The position numbers and the translations under genes were made by a program. A stretch of 64,000 nt of DNA, taken from assembly GCA_963826505.1 (NCBI GenBank), contig CAWGXG010000005.1, forward strand, positions 62,001 through 126,000, read 5' to 3'. Positions 37,592 through 46,322 of the stretch are shown here, piece after piece (position 1 is the stretch's first letter; each line of letters opens with the position of its first letter). The notes under the pieces are model-generated. The model had not been told where the DNA came from and searched no databases. It worked only from the letters and a program-made list of their open reading frames with translations. The stretch comes from CAWGXG01 sp963826505 (GTDB lineage: Bacteria; Chloroflexota; Anaerolineae; Aggregatilineales; Aggregatilineaceae).

Positions 37592-38428
37592 ATGTCCAGG
37601 AAGATACTGCGCCCAGCTTTCATTTATACTTCCGCGCTCTTGCTCGCCCTTTACACATTGCTGCCCATCGTTTGGGTCCTGCTGACCTCCCTGAAAACGG
37701 AAGGGGAGATTATCGCATTCCCGCCTCACGTATTGCCGCAGCACACAACGTTCGATAACTTCCAGCGGATGCTGTTTGAAACGGACTACCGGTATTATGC
37801 ACGAAACAGTCTCATCGTCGGGGTAGGAAGCACGCTGCTCGTCATGGTGTTGGCGGTTGCATCGGGCTATGCGTACTCGAAATTCTTCAATTTCCGGGCC
37901 AAAAACCCGATGATGATTTTTATCATTATTGCGCGTATGGTCCCGGAAATCGCCGTGATCATCCCGCTCTACTTCCTGATGCAGACTTATAATCTCTACG
38001 ATTCCAAGCTGGGGCTGGTCTTGATGCTCTCAGCCATGGCCTTCCCCCTGGCGGCGTGGCTGTTGAAGACATTTTTCGATGACGTACCGATCTCTATTGC
38101 GGAAGCAGCCATTATTGATGGCTGCTCGTCCATCGGGGTTTTGACGCGCGTGATCCTGCCGATTTCTTGGCCAGCGATTGCCAGCACGGTGACCATCACG
38201 TTTTTGACGGTATGGAATTCGTTCCTGATTCCACTGGTTTTCACCAAGTCGGTGGGCTCAAAAACGCTGCCCGTGGCGATCTCCGAGTTGGCTTACGGAG
38301 AATACGGCGTCAATTGGGGCGGGTTATCCTCAGTAGCGATCATTACGGTGATCCCCGTCTTTTTGATCGGTCTTTTTGCGCAGAAATATCTCACCGCGGG
38401 ACTGACCGCCGGAGCGGAAAAGGGCTAA
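37592..38428 (+). CDS. CUT1 sugar ABC transporter permease, MalG/UgpE-like
   Basis: This has 278 residues. An N-terminal helix (LLALYTLLPIVWVLLTSLK) precedes the TTFDNFQRMLFETDY entry. The EAA loop is ISIAEAAIIDGCS, and the C-terminus ends KYLTAGLTAGAEKG as usual for this subfamily. ATG 37592 immediately follows the TAA of the previous permease, so the two should be made in equal amounts. The gene is the last of the operon; IS remnant sequence starts about 40 bases after its stop. Confidence 0.92.
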   Translation: MSRKILRPAFIYTSALLLALYTLLPIVWVLLTSLKTEGEIIAFPPHVLPQHTTFDNFQRMLFETDYRYYARNSLIVGVGSTLLVMVLAVASGYAYSKFFNFRAKNPMMIFIIIARMVPEIAVIIPLYFLMQTYNLYDSKLGLVLMLSAMAFPLAAWLLKTFFDDVPISIAEAAIIDGCSSIGVLTRVILPISWPAIASTVTITFLTVWNSFLIPLVFTKSVGSKTLPVAISELAYGEYGVNWGGLSSVAIITVIPVFLIGLFAQKYLTAGLTAGAEKG

Positions 38429-38469
38429 GGTTGCTCGTAGTGTCCGGAAACTAATCTACAAGGAAATCC

Positions 38470-39440
38470 ACCCCTAGGCGACCTCGCGCTAATAGTCCCA
38501 AACGATGCTGCCCAGCACCTTCCGATAGCGCACCGGACCGCTCGCTGCCCGACTGGCTGGAGGGACGGGAATCTGTTGGTTGATCCCTTGATGCGGGCGC
38601 GCCGTATTGAAAAATACCACGTACTCGCGCATGACACGACGCAAATGCGCCTGATTGATGATGTGCAAACACGACCTTCGGTGCAGCACCTTGTCAAGGC
38701 ATTCTTCCCGGACCGAGCGGCTCCAGCGTTCCGCAAACGCGTTCGCGTTCGGGACATGATGAGCGACAGAATTCACATGGATACCTGCCGAGGCCAGCAG
38801 TTGATCCGGTAGTGGGTCATCAAGTGCCGCCAGCTCGGTGAAGTGTCTCGTTCAGAAACGGGCGGAATGCCATGGCGACGCAGAAGATTGGCGACCAAGT
38901 CATCCCTGATCTCATAGCTCAACTACAGCAGTTCACCCTCAATGCGCTCATTCCCCCAGCCGTTCTCACGCGCCAGACGCATGACCAGCCGCTCGATGTC
39001 CCGATCGGTACATGGTCGTCAGCTACGGTTCCGCTGCCAGTACGTCCATTTCCACGCACCAGCTCACGATGCCAGCCGAAAACTGTCTTGGGTTTCACGA
39101 TCCAAATCCCATTCCCCAGGTTGTTTGATCATCCAACAGGTTGTGGCTTTCCGGCGGATGGCCAGCACGACCAGCGTCAGTTTTTCCCACCGGGACAGCC
39201 GCATGGGCTGGCAGTGGTTGCGCTCGTAAATCGCCAACAGCCGGCGCAGCAACACGATTTCCAACTCCTTGTCGCTGACCGCAGTGCGCCTGAGCTGAAT
39301 CAACTCAACCCGTGTCGAGACAATCTGTAGAACCATGAACCAGAGCATATTCCCCACTCCTCGATCAACAAAAACCGGCCTATTCTACCAGCCGGTTCGG
39401 ATATGATCGCGGTTCATTTCACTTATCTAGGGAGTTTTTT
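38470..39440 (-). mobile_element. decayed IS with an interrupted rve-type transposase
   Basis: The minus strand carries a transposase in pieces. The N-terminal part is at 39357-39064 (MLWFMVLQIVSTRVELIQL, LAIYERNHCQPMRL). The middle is scrambled by indels. The C-terminal part is at 38776-38489, with the ANAFAERWSRSVREE Glu motif and RPHQGINQQIPVPPASRA. The outer sequences match the shorter copy at 33528-34029 in the same orientation. Exact ends and a target duplication are not clear, so boundaries are approximate. It is inactive as assembled. Confidence 0.7.
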
Positions 39441-39467
39441 GGGGGTTACGGTTTGGCCATGATCGCC

Positions 39468-39962
39468 TCAGCTATGTACATTACCGGAACCGCCACCGCT
39501 GCTAGCAGCCTGGTTTGCAACGGGAAACGAGAAGTGAGCCTGTAGGATCGGTAAAAAACCACCCCCGTTATACTTGACTACGCAGGTGAAACGAGCCGGA
39601 AAAGCGCGGGTCTCGCCGTCGCTGTTCGCATGGATCGTCATGTCCCCAGCTACTAACACTACCATATCGTCAGCAAAGGACGGTGTCCCATCAACGAAAG
39701 AGAGCGAGAACGAGTCAAAGCTGATGGATGTTGGGTGTGTTTGGGACCAATCGCTGAACTGGAGGTTTAAAATCTCCACAAGCCCCCGCGTGAATTTTTC
39801 GTTGGGGCCCGTGCCATAAACTACGAGACCAGCGTCCATACCGAAGTGGTTGACTAGCTCAGCAGGATCCCGTTTCATGAGGGCATTCGCGAACCCGTTA
39901 AGAGTTTCCTGAACTTTCATGTGCAAGTATTGTAGGAACTGGTCGTTGGCTGTGTCCGGCAT
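39468..39962 (-). CDS. SnoaL/NTF2-like fold protein
   Basis: ATG 39962 is preferred to the ATG at 39968 because aaggag lies eight bases upstream of it; this gives 164 residues. The pattern is that of small alpha+beta-barrel NTF2-like proteins: an N-terminal helix (VQETLNGFANALMKRDPAELVNHF), a VVYGTG strand, and a C-terminal FTCVVKYNGGGFLPILQAHFSFP strand pair. Members act as polyketide cyclases, isomerases or small-ligand binders, and many are uncharacterised. It lies 254 bases after the P450 gene on the same strand and may be its accessory. Confidence 0.7.
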   Translation of the reverse strand: MPDTANDQFLQYLHMKVQETLNGFANALMKRDPAELVNHFGMDAGLVVYGTGPNEKFTRGLVEILNLQFSDWSQTHPTSISFDSFSLSFVDGTPSFADDMVVLVAGDMTIHANSDGETRAFPARFTCVVKYNGGGFLPILQAHFSFPVANQAASSGGGSGNVHS

Positions 39963-40216
39963 GGTCATATCTCCTTGGCTTGATACCCCGGCGGGAAACC
40001 GAGATGACGAAGAGATAGTGGCGATTTTCGCAGTTCTGGTAAATAAGCACCATGTCTACGGGATTGATTCCACTTTCGAGGGTGGTGGTCAGGCGCTCAA
40101 GACGAACGACGCGGCGTGATGGTGGCGTGATCTGTATTCTGGTCGTCAGCAGCAGCGTATCCATCAGGCAACCACTATCTTGCATTGATCTATATCGTCA
40201 ATTACCAGGCGATATT

Positions 40217-41599
40217 TTACCGTCGAGGATGTATCATCATTTTCATGCTGTAGCGCGAACGCAATGTCACCAGCGGTTCAGGCTCGACAGCGTGTGTCGG
40301 TACCAATTCCAGCCTATAGCGTTGGGCGATGGTGGCCAGAATGAGTTGAACTTCCATCTTTGCCAGATTATCGCCAATACAGAGACGCGGCCCCCCGCCA
40401 AATGGAAAATAAGCATACCTGTGGCGGTTAGCAGTGCGTTCCGGCGAGAAACGTTCCGGTTCAAACTGCTCCGGATTCGCCCAGAAATGGGGATGCCGGT
40501 GCGTCACATACTGGCTGAGTAACACGACTGTCCCAGCCGGTATCTCGTATGGGCCTATACGGTCATCATCGATCGCAGTTCGGCTGATAATCCAGACTGG
40601 TGGATAGAGGCGCAGCGATTCCTGAATCACTTGTTTCATATAAACCATCGCCGGGAAATCGTCTACAGTTGGTATCCGTCCCCCCAGTACATCATCCAGC
40701 TCGGCCCACACGCGCTGGACCACACGCCGATGTTCTGACAACAGGTACCACGTCCAGGTTAGCGCAGTTGCGGTTGTTTCGTGCCCCGCCAACATCAACG
40801 TCATCACTTCATCGCGAAGCTGCTGATCCGTCATGCCTTCGCCGTTGGCTTCATCGCGCGCGGCCAATAACATCCCGAGCAAATCTGAACCGGAATCACG
40901 GCTCTGACGCCGGTTGGCAATGACCGCGTATACAATGGCATTAAGTTCCGCACGCGCTCTCCTGAACGCTAGATTGCGCGGAGTCGGCACCCACAGTGGA
41001 GGAACGAACACGGTTTTCAGGCGATAGGTGACATCCTCGTTCAACAAGGTAAAGGCGGTTCCGATTCTGCCGCTCTGGACGCTGACGTCCGTGCCGAACA
41101 GTGTTTCACCGATAATCCGCAGCGTCAGGTGCCTCATTTCCTCGGCCACATCGATGGGTCGGTTCTGCGCAGCGCGTGAATCCCAATTCTCCAGCAATTC
41201 AGTGGTGGCTGTTGTGATTAACGTGCCGAAGTCTGCCAGTCGTTTCCGCTTGAATGCGGGCTGGATCAATCGGCGTTCGCGTAACCAATGCGGCCCGTCG
41301 CTGGTGAGCAAACCTTCCCCGAGCACCGGTCTGAGCATCTGATATGTGTAGTTCTCTTTGCCGTAGTTTTGGTGGTTCAACTGCAAGATATGTTGAATGT
41401 AGTCCGGATGATTGACGAGATATCCCGTATAGACGCCAAGCCGGTACCGGGCAACATCACCGTAGTCTCGTGCCAGGTTCAGTACAAATCTGAGCGGATC
41501 GCGGCGCGCTTCCAGTAAATTCCCAATCAATGGTATCCCTTTAGGTCCTGGCGGTCGTCTGGGCCCGGTTGTCGCGTCTGATCCAACAGTTTGTTTCAT
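40217..41599 (-). CDS. cytochrome P450 monooxygenase
   Basis: This 460-residue soluble enzyme shows all P450 landmarks in order: a proline-rich entry (GPRRPPGPKGIPLIGNLLEA), the I-helix oxygen-activation motif AGHETTATALTW, the K-helix ESLRLYPP, the meander/PERF motif (FEPERFSPER), and the heme-binding FGGGPRLCIGDNLAKME with the axial Cys. The layout is closest to bacterial class P450s resembling CYP4/CYP102 types. Its start overlaps the stop of the FAD oxidoreductase gene by four bases, so they form one unit. No ferredoxin or reductase gene is nearby. The substrate is unknown; a lipid or terpenoid is plausible from the neighbours. Confidence 0.95.
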   Translation of the reverse strand: MKQTVGSDATTGPRRPPGPKGIPLIGNLLEARRDPLRFVLNLARDYGDVARYRLGVYTGYLVNHPDYIQHILQLNHQNYGKENYTYQMLRPVLGEGLLTSDGPHWLRERRLIQPAFKRKRLADFGTLITTATTELLENWDSRAAQNRPIDVAEEMRHLTLRIIGETLFGTDVSVQSGRIGTAFTLLNEDVTYRLKTVFVPPLWVPTPRNLAFRRARAELNAIVYAVIANRRQSRDSGSDLLGMLLAARDEANGEGMTDQQLRDEVMTLMLAGHETTATALTWTWYLLSEHRRVVQRVWAELDDVLGGRIPTVDDFPAMVYMKQVIQESLRLYPPVWIISRTAIDDDRIGPYEIPAGTVVLLSQYVTHRHPHFWANPEQFEPERFSPERTANRHRYAYFPFGGGPRLCIGDNLAKMEVQLILATIAQRYRLELVPTHAVEPEPLVTLRSRYSMKMMIHPRR

Positions 41600-42888
41600 T
41601 TAACCACGCCTCGCCTGATCACCATCCGCCGACCGATGGCGTGAACAAGCACCCTTGAGACAATACGCGGGTGAAACAGCGCGAACGGTGACTTGATCAG
41701 ATGGGCGACCTGAGCAAAGGTAGCCGCTACCATGTGCGATTCGGTTGCCAGGGCGATCACTTCATCAAGGTACTTGTGGGCAGCGCCAACAAAAAAGTCA
41801 GGGCGTTCTCCTTCAGTTTTCGGCCAACGAAAATCATCCCCTATCGCCATCAGCCAGGGCAACTTGTTGACCTTTGCCAAAATTCGTTGAAACTGGCGGG
41901 CCATCCCAGCAGAATACCCGGCCGGAGCATCATAGTCCACCAGCCACTCATTCAGGATTTCGGCTCCGAGTGCCGCTATAGTTGTCCCTTGCCCATAGAT
42001 AGGATTGAACGCGCACACGGCATCACCTAATACCACAAGATGCTCGGGCCAAGGGTCCAGTAACTCATAATGGCGCAGCCGATTTTCAGTCGCTCGATAT
42101 CCTACAATAGGGGACAGTGGACGCGCGCCTCGAATGGCATCGTAAAGCTTATTGCTACGCAGCGTGCGAGCGAATTCAAGAAAGCCGGCTTCGTCCGCGG
42201 GCGGATAATCCTCATTCATACCGGCAAGCGTCACCAACCAATGCTCTCCTTCTACCGGAAGTAGCACGCCGCCTCGCGTCTCATCTGGAGGATTGCCCAA
42301 CAATAACAGTGCTTTCCAGTCGGTTTGGAACGATGTTGGAATCTCATACAGCCGGCTGCTATATCCGAGGAATGCATTAACCACGCTCTCATGGGGCCGT
42401 CCGTGTCCTAGTTTTTCAAGCCAATCTGGTGTGCGGCTGAACCGCCCACTGGCATCTACAACGAAGTCAGCCTGCAACGACTGGTTATCGCCCGCTGCGA
42501 CGCCGCGCGAACGGCACGTGACTCCGGTTATTCCATTATGGATTGGGTAACTCACCAGACCTGTTACCTCGCATCCATGCATAATCCGAATTTGCTCTTT
42601 TTCTGATAATCGGCGGCGAACACACCAATCCAACAGGGGCCGTGTAAACGTGAGGATGGTATGGCCAGCCTCATAGTGAGTCTGCCAACCATGGTATCCT
42701 AACACGGCCAATTCCTGCCCCATATCTATCATGTGCGCCCCCCGGCTGATCATGTCGGCAGTGAGACCCGGGAAGCGGCGCTCAAGAATGCGTTGTCCGC
42801 GCATCAGTAGGATGTGAACATGGCGATCTTGAGGAACCCCAGCACGCGGATGGGGGACGCGCCGTCTTGCTGCAACTGGCGCATCCAT
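41596..42888 (-). CDS. FAD-dependent oxidoreductase lacking its N-terminal dinucleotide-binding motif
   Basis: Family sequence begins at about 42849 with RAGVPQDRHVHILLMRGQ, a block that in homologues follows the FAD-binding GxGxxG fold by some 30 residues. The rest is present: the DFVVDASGRFSRTP motif, the second FAD motif VVLGDAVCAFNPIYGQGTT, and a C-terminal helical region. Upstream of 42849 the frame stays open to 42987 but reads through the opposite-strand gene and has no FAD motif. ATG 42888 is a possible artificial start. A deletion has joined this gene to the MpaB-like gene, head to head. Without the Rossmann motif it may not bind FAD. The stop overlaps the P450 start. Confidence 0.75.
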   Translation of the reverse strand: MDAPVAARRRVPHPRAGVPQDRHVHILLMRGQRILERRFPGLTADMISRGAHMIDMGQELAVLGYHGWQTHYEAGHTILTFTRPLLDWCVRRRLSEKEQIRIMHGCEVTGLVSYPIHNGITGVTCRSRGVAAGDNQSLQADFVVDASGRFSRTPDWLEKLGHGRPHESVVNAFLGYSSRLYEIPTSFQTDWKALLLLGNPPDETRGGVLLPVEGEHWLVTLAGMNEDYPPADEAGFLEFARTLRSNKLYDAIRGARPLSPIVGYRATENRLRHYELLDPWPEHLVVLGDAVCAFNPIYGQGTTIAALGAEILNEWLVDYDAPAGYSAGMARQFQRILAKVNKLPWLMAIGDDFRWPKTEGERPDFFVGAAHKYLDEVIALATESHMVAATFAQVAHLIKSPFALFHPRIVSRVLVHAIGRRMVIRRGVVK

Positions 42889-43619
42889 TGGTAGCTGCTG
42901 GTGTTGCTGCGTATAGCCGATTTCAGCGGGACCCGTTGAGCCGGTTGCTGCGAACACTTGAGTTGATGCACACGATTGTATACGCAAACCATCACGAAGC
43001 TGAACAGGCGTTAGAGCGATTCCATGCGATGCATGCCCAAATCCGGGGTCGCCTACCGGCGGACATGGGACGGTTCCCAGCAGGCACAGCTTATACGGCG
43101 AATGATCCCGAACTGAAACTCTGGGTATTGGCGACTCTGATTGATACCAGTCTGCTCACGTATGAGCGCTTTGTTGCGCCATTGAAACCGGACGAACGCG
43201 AGCAATTCTATGCCGACGCGGGGGTCCTGGCGAAACTGTTCGGAATCCCCTATTCGATCCAGCCCTCCCATCTGGATGATTTTCATCATTATGTCGCTGG
43301 CATGGTAACTGGCAACACTCTGGCAATAACGGACACTGCCCAACAATTGGCGCGTGATATTCTCTATCCCGATGTCGGAATTATCCCGATTGCCAGCGCA
43401 ACACTGCTGCGCTTCGTCACTGCCGGAACATTACCTGAACGTTTCCGAGAAGGTTATGGCCTCAAGTGGGATGCAGGACGACAGGTGCTGCTAGATGGGC
43501 TGAGCCGCACAACCCGACTGCTTCGGCCCTGGGTCCCTAAATGGGTTTGGCAGAGCCCCCAGCTTGGTGGCAGTCTGCCGCGCTGGCTACTGTGGCAGGT
43601 CGCAGAAATTGACGAGTGA
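42867..43619 (+). CDS. MpaB/DUF2236-like oxygenase lacking its N-terminus
   Basis: About 250 residues survive. The conserved family block GGRAVLLQLAHPLVAAGV begins in frame at about 42852, but homologues have some 30-50 residues before it, including the start. TTG 42867 is only the first usable start. Further marks are the ELMHTIVYANHHEAEQA helix, a HAQIRGRLP stretch with the family HxxxxG, and the central LWVLATLIDTSLLTYERF. DUF2236 proteins (rubber oxygenase Lcp, MpaB) bind heme b and act on polyprenyl-like substrates. The 5' end is lost at the same junction (about 42850) that truncates the opposing FAD gene. Confidence 0.7.
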   Translation: MLQLAHPLVAAGVAAYSRFQRDPLSRLLRTLELMHTIVYANHHEAEQALERFHAMHAQIRGRLPADMGRFPAGTAYTANDPELKLWVLATLIDTSLLTYERFVAPLKPDEREQFYADAGVLAKLFGIPYSIQPSHLDDFHHYVAGMVTGNTLAITDTAQQLARDILYPDVGIIPIASATLLRFVTAGTLPERFREGYGLKWDAGRQVLLDGLSRTTRLLRPWVPKWVWQSPQLGGSLPRWLLWQVAEIDE

Positions 43620-44065
43620 AACACCAGCCCGCCACGCTGAAAGCGGACTTTTCTCGCCCAGCTTTGCGAAAGTCTGGTGCTGTTCAGACGCTGAGCCCAG
43701 AACTTTATTGTCTCGATTTTGAGGCATTCCGTCGGCTCTTTGATCGCCCAGTTCAGAACTTCATGGTCTCAAGCTAATTCAAATCTGGCGCTTTTTTCTC
43801 GTAATGCGCTCATACCCAGTTTAGAACTTCAATGTTGGTGAACATTGGGTGGTATCATTCGGAATGACTGTTGCGAGTCTGCCTGGGGCTGGATTTCCTC
43901 GCAGGTCGATTTTCGGACTCTTTGGGTAAAGAATAGGTTGCGTTTTTTTCAACACAACACGTCCACATCAAGGCCTTGAACACCAGATCCCCGTTCCAAA
44001 GACAATCCACAAAACGCAGATAATAGCTCGGGCCATAAGTCTAGGATGGACCGCGCGGACGATTG
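43620..44065. other. 446-base gap with three decayed direct repeats
   Basis: No gene is supported. Three imperfect copies of a motif like gcccagttcagaacttcatg start near 43695, 43746 and 43814. They may be relics of a repeat or of a regulatory region; nothing further can be said. Confidence 0.35.
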
Positions 44066-44392
44066 CTATTTGGGCCGAAAGCGCGTGGTTTTGCCGGCAT
44101 CCGAAAACGCGCTGAACAGCGCAATGCTCGGGCCAACGACGCCTCCCGCCACCGCGCCAGCCGATGCGCCGGTCTCGTGCCACAAAGCGTGACTCTCGCG
44201 GCTCACAATTACATCATCACCAGGGAGCGTAAGCAGGCGCAAGGCCACCTGATTCGCCATCGTGCCTGCCGGCAGCCAAAGTGCCGCTTCCTTGTCGAGC
44301 AGCGCGGCGACTTTCTCCTGCAACCGGTTCGTGGTGGGGTCTTCGCCAAATTGATCGTCACCAACAGGCGCATCGGCCATCGCCGCTCGCAT
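44066..44392 (-). pseudogene. N-terminal fragment of an L-threonine aldolase-like enzyme
   Basis: The minus-strand frame reads MRAAMADAPVGDDQFGEDPT, NRLQEKVAALLDKEAALWL and PAGTMANQVALRLLT, then GDDVIVSRESHALWHETGA. This is the start of beta-eliminating threonine aldolase/tyrosine phenol-lyase fold enzymes; the preceding in-frame RPTPA is also typical. Similarity stops near 44150, long before the PLP-binding Lys, and the remaining two thirds of the enzyme are absent. The piece cannot be catalytic and is probably a relic of a deletion. Confidence 0.65.
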
Positions 44393-44665
44393 TGCGGGGG
44401 TGGGACGCGTTGACGCGCCTGGATTTCTACATTTCGCCGCTGCTTCGTGGGTGTATGGTCTGTAAGCGGAATTCTCTGCGTTTTTTGGCCAATGTACAAG
44501 AGAACCATCCCGTAAACAATGCCATCCACATGACGTTGGAATGCCCCGCCTTGTGGGCCCCTATCGGGCACTATGGGGCAGGTCATTCCCCTTGCCCTGC
44601 CCCCAAACTGATCCAAGTCTTCCTTTACTGATTGACCAAAAGTCCAAGTGATAGCCTGCTCGAAA

Positions 44666-46297
44666 CTAAACCCTATCGCCTATTTGACGACACAAGGCGA
44701 TAACCTCATCGCCAAATCGGTTCAGGGTATCATCCACGAATGAAATCGACGGGATATGGCCGGGCGTTGTTGGAGAACGATCAGCGGGCATGTAACCACC
44801 TTCAAAAACACCCGTGCTTCCCAATCCCGGCGCCCCTTCCATCAAGTGTTGGAGTGCACGTCCATAGCGCGCCAACATTTGCGGATAGCGGAATGAGCGC
44901 GACACACCCATCCAGCTTAAATTGATCGGGAACAGCGCGAGTAAGGCATCGGTCCAGCCTTCGCCGGCTATCATCAGACCGGGATGACGGTCGTTCAATT
45001 CGCGAATCAACGATTTATAGCCCTCATACAGGTTGTAGCGTGGGTCGTTAGTCCATGCAGCAGTCGTGTCAAAGTATACGATTTCGAGATCGTAGGCTAT
45101 CACTGCCTGGCTTACCTCTTCGATCAGGTGACGCCGGAAATTTGGTTCTCCCGTGTTCAAGAAGATCTGATCGTCTTCAGATGTCCGGTCGCCGTCCCAG
45201 TCGGGGTAATTCAACAGTTTGGCGTAAGTGTTCGTTCGACTACGGAATACAGCATTCTCAAAATCCGGATAGAGCTGGGCATTGGCCCCGTGCGCCCCTA
45301 CCATCGGCATCAGCCGAACGCCAAGCTCTTGCGCCACACCCGCCAGGCGGCGAAAGCCTGCATCCCCACCCATTGCTTCGCCGGGTTTGAACAATGGGTA
45401 CTGAAAGTAATACCGTCCTTCCCAGCCCGGCAAATAGGCGGCAACATAACGTCCTGGAATATGAGCGGTGACGAAGCGGAGTGTCTCCGCCATTTGGTCG
45501 AAAGTGTTGAACACATACCCTGTCCAATGCTGACCATGCAGATTCACAACTAGACGTACTTCTCGCGCCCAGTCGAGAACATCAGGTCGTGTATCCCATG
45601 GTTGAAGATCGTAGGCCCGTTCGACAAACGCCAGATGAGACTCAAAGTCCGCGTCAATCTCCGCCTGACTGAGGAATGGTTTGATTCGAATCTCTGGCAC
45701 GGTGAAATGGCCACTGTACTGCAGCGCGTCTTGATCGCAAACCAGTTCCACGACCGTAGCATAGTTCGCATGGGCGACTTGGTTGACAAACAATCGCTTC
45801 TCGCGGACCATTTCGTCTCGCACACTGAAACTGATCGCGTTGCCATTGCCGCCTACACACGCCCAAGGCGTCACCCAACCCAGAGGATATGTCCATTGAA
45901 TTGGCTGATTTGGTTGAGGATGAAAAACCTCATTCGCTTCAGTTGTCGGATTCCACCACCCCTGGTCGAGCACTTCGGCAGGCAATCCCCATAACTGTAG
46001 TTTGATCGATTTTATTGCTTCAGCGTGCCAGCCTTGTATTTGCCAGATCAATACGCCAGCCTGCCATTCCAACCGGACATCGACCCGGCCATCCGATTGC
46101 TGTTGCTGCCCAGCCCAGCTCAAGCCGGTGCAAGACAGGCACGCGGCGGAGTCGGTCGCCTCGTATTTGGCTTTTTCGGGGTTAAGCCCATAACAGTTCT
46201 GCAGGGTAAACACCTGGATGCCCCAACGCACACCGGGAAAATTCGGAATATCAAAGAGCGGGTCTTTGGGATCATAGCTGAGATCATATGTAGCCAT
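44666..46297 (-). CDS. predicted intracellular glycoside hydrolase-like protein
   Basis: ATG 46297 is chosen over 46336 because ggag precedes it at a suitable distance; this gives 543 residues with no signal peptide. The N-terminal part (about 1-215) is a Trp-rich beta-sandwich. The C-terminal part (about 225-540) looks like a TIM barrel: a VNLHGQHWTGYVFNTF strand, AAYLPGWEGRYYF, GVRLMPMVGAHG, a candidate catalytic Asp in IVYFDTTAAW, and a second acid in GLMIAGEGW. The arrangement recalls alpha-galactosidase-type clans or DUF6259 proteins, but I cannot name a GH family. It is last in a CUT1 importer operon, 25 bases after a permease, so it likely cleaves the imported sugar in the cytoplasm. 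Confidence 0.6.
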   Translation of the reverse strand: MATYDLSYDPKDPLFDIPNFPGVRWGIQVFTLQNCYGLNPEKAKYEATDSAACLSCTGLSWAGQQQQSDGRVDVRLEWQAGVLIWQIQGWHAEAIKSIKLQLWGLPAEVLDQGWWNPTTEANEVFHPQPNQPIQWTYPLGWVTPWACVGGNGNAISFSVRDEMVREKRLFVNQVAHANYATVVELVCDQDALQYSGHFTVPEIRIKPFLSQAEIDADFESHLAFVERAYDLQPWDTRPDVLDWAREVRLVVNLHGQHWTGYVFNTFDQMAETLRFVTAHIPGRYVAAYLPGWEGRYYFQYPLFKPGEAMGGDAGFRRLAGVAQELGVRLMPMVGAHGANAQLYPDFENAVFRSRTNTYAKLLNYPDWDGDRTSEDDQIFLNTGEPNFRRHLIEEVSQAVIAYDLEIVYFDTTAAWTNDPRYNLYEGYKSLIRELNDRHPGLMIAGEGWTDALLALFPINLSWMGVSRSFRYPQMLARYGRALQHLMEGAPGLGSTGVFEGGYMPADRSPTTPGHIPSISFVDDTLNRFGDEVIALCRQIGDRV

Positions 46298-46322
46298 TGA
46301 GTAGGCACTCCAAGTCTGTCGG

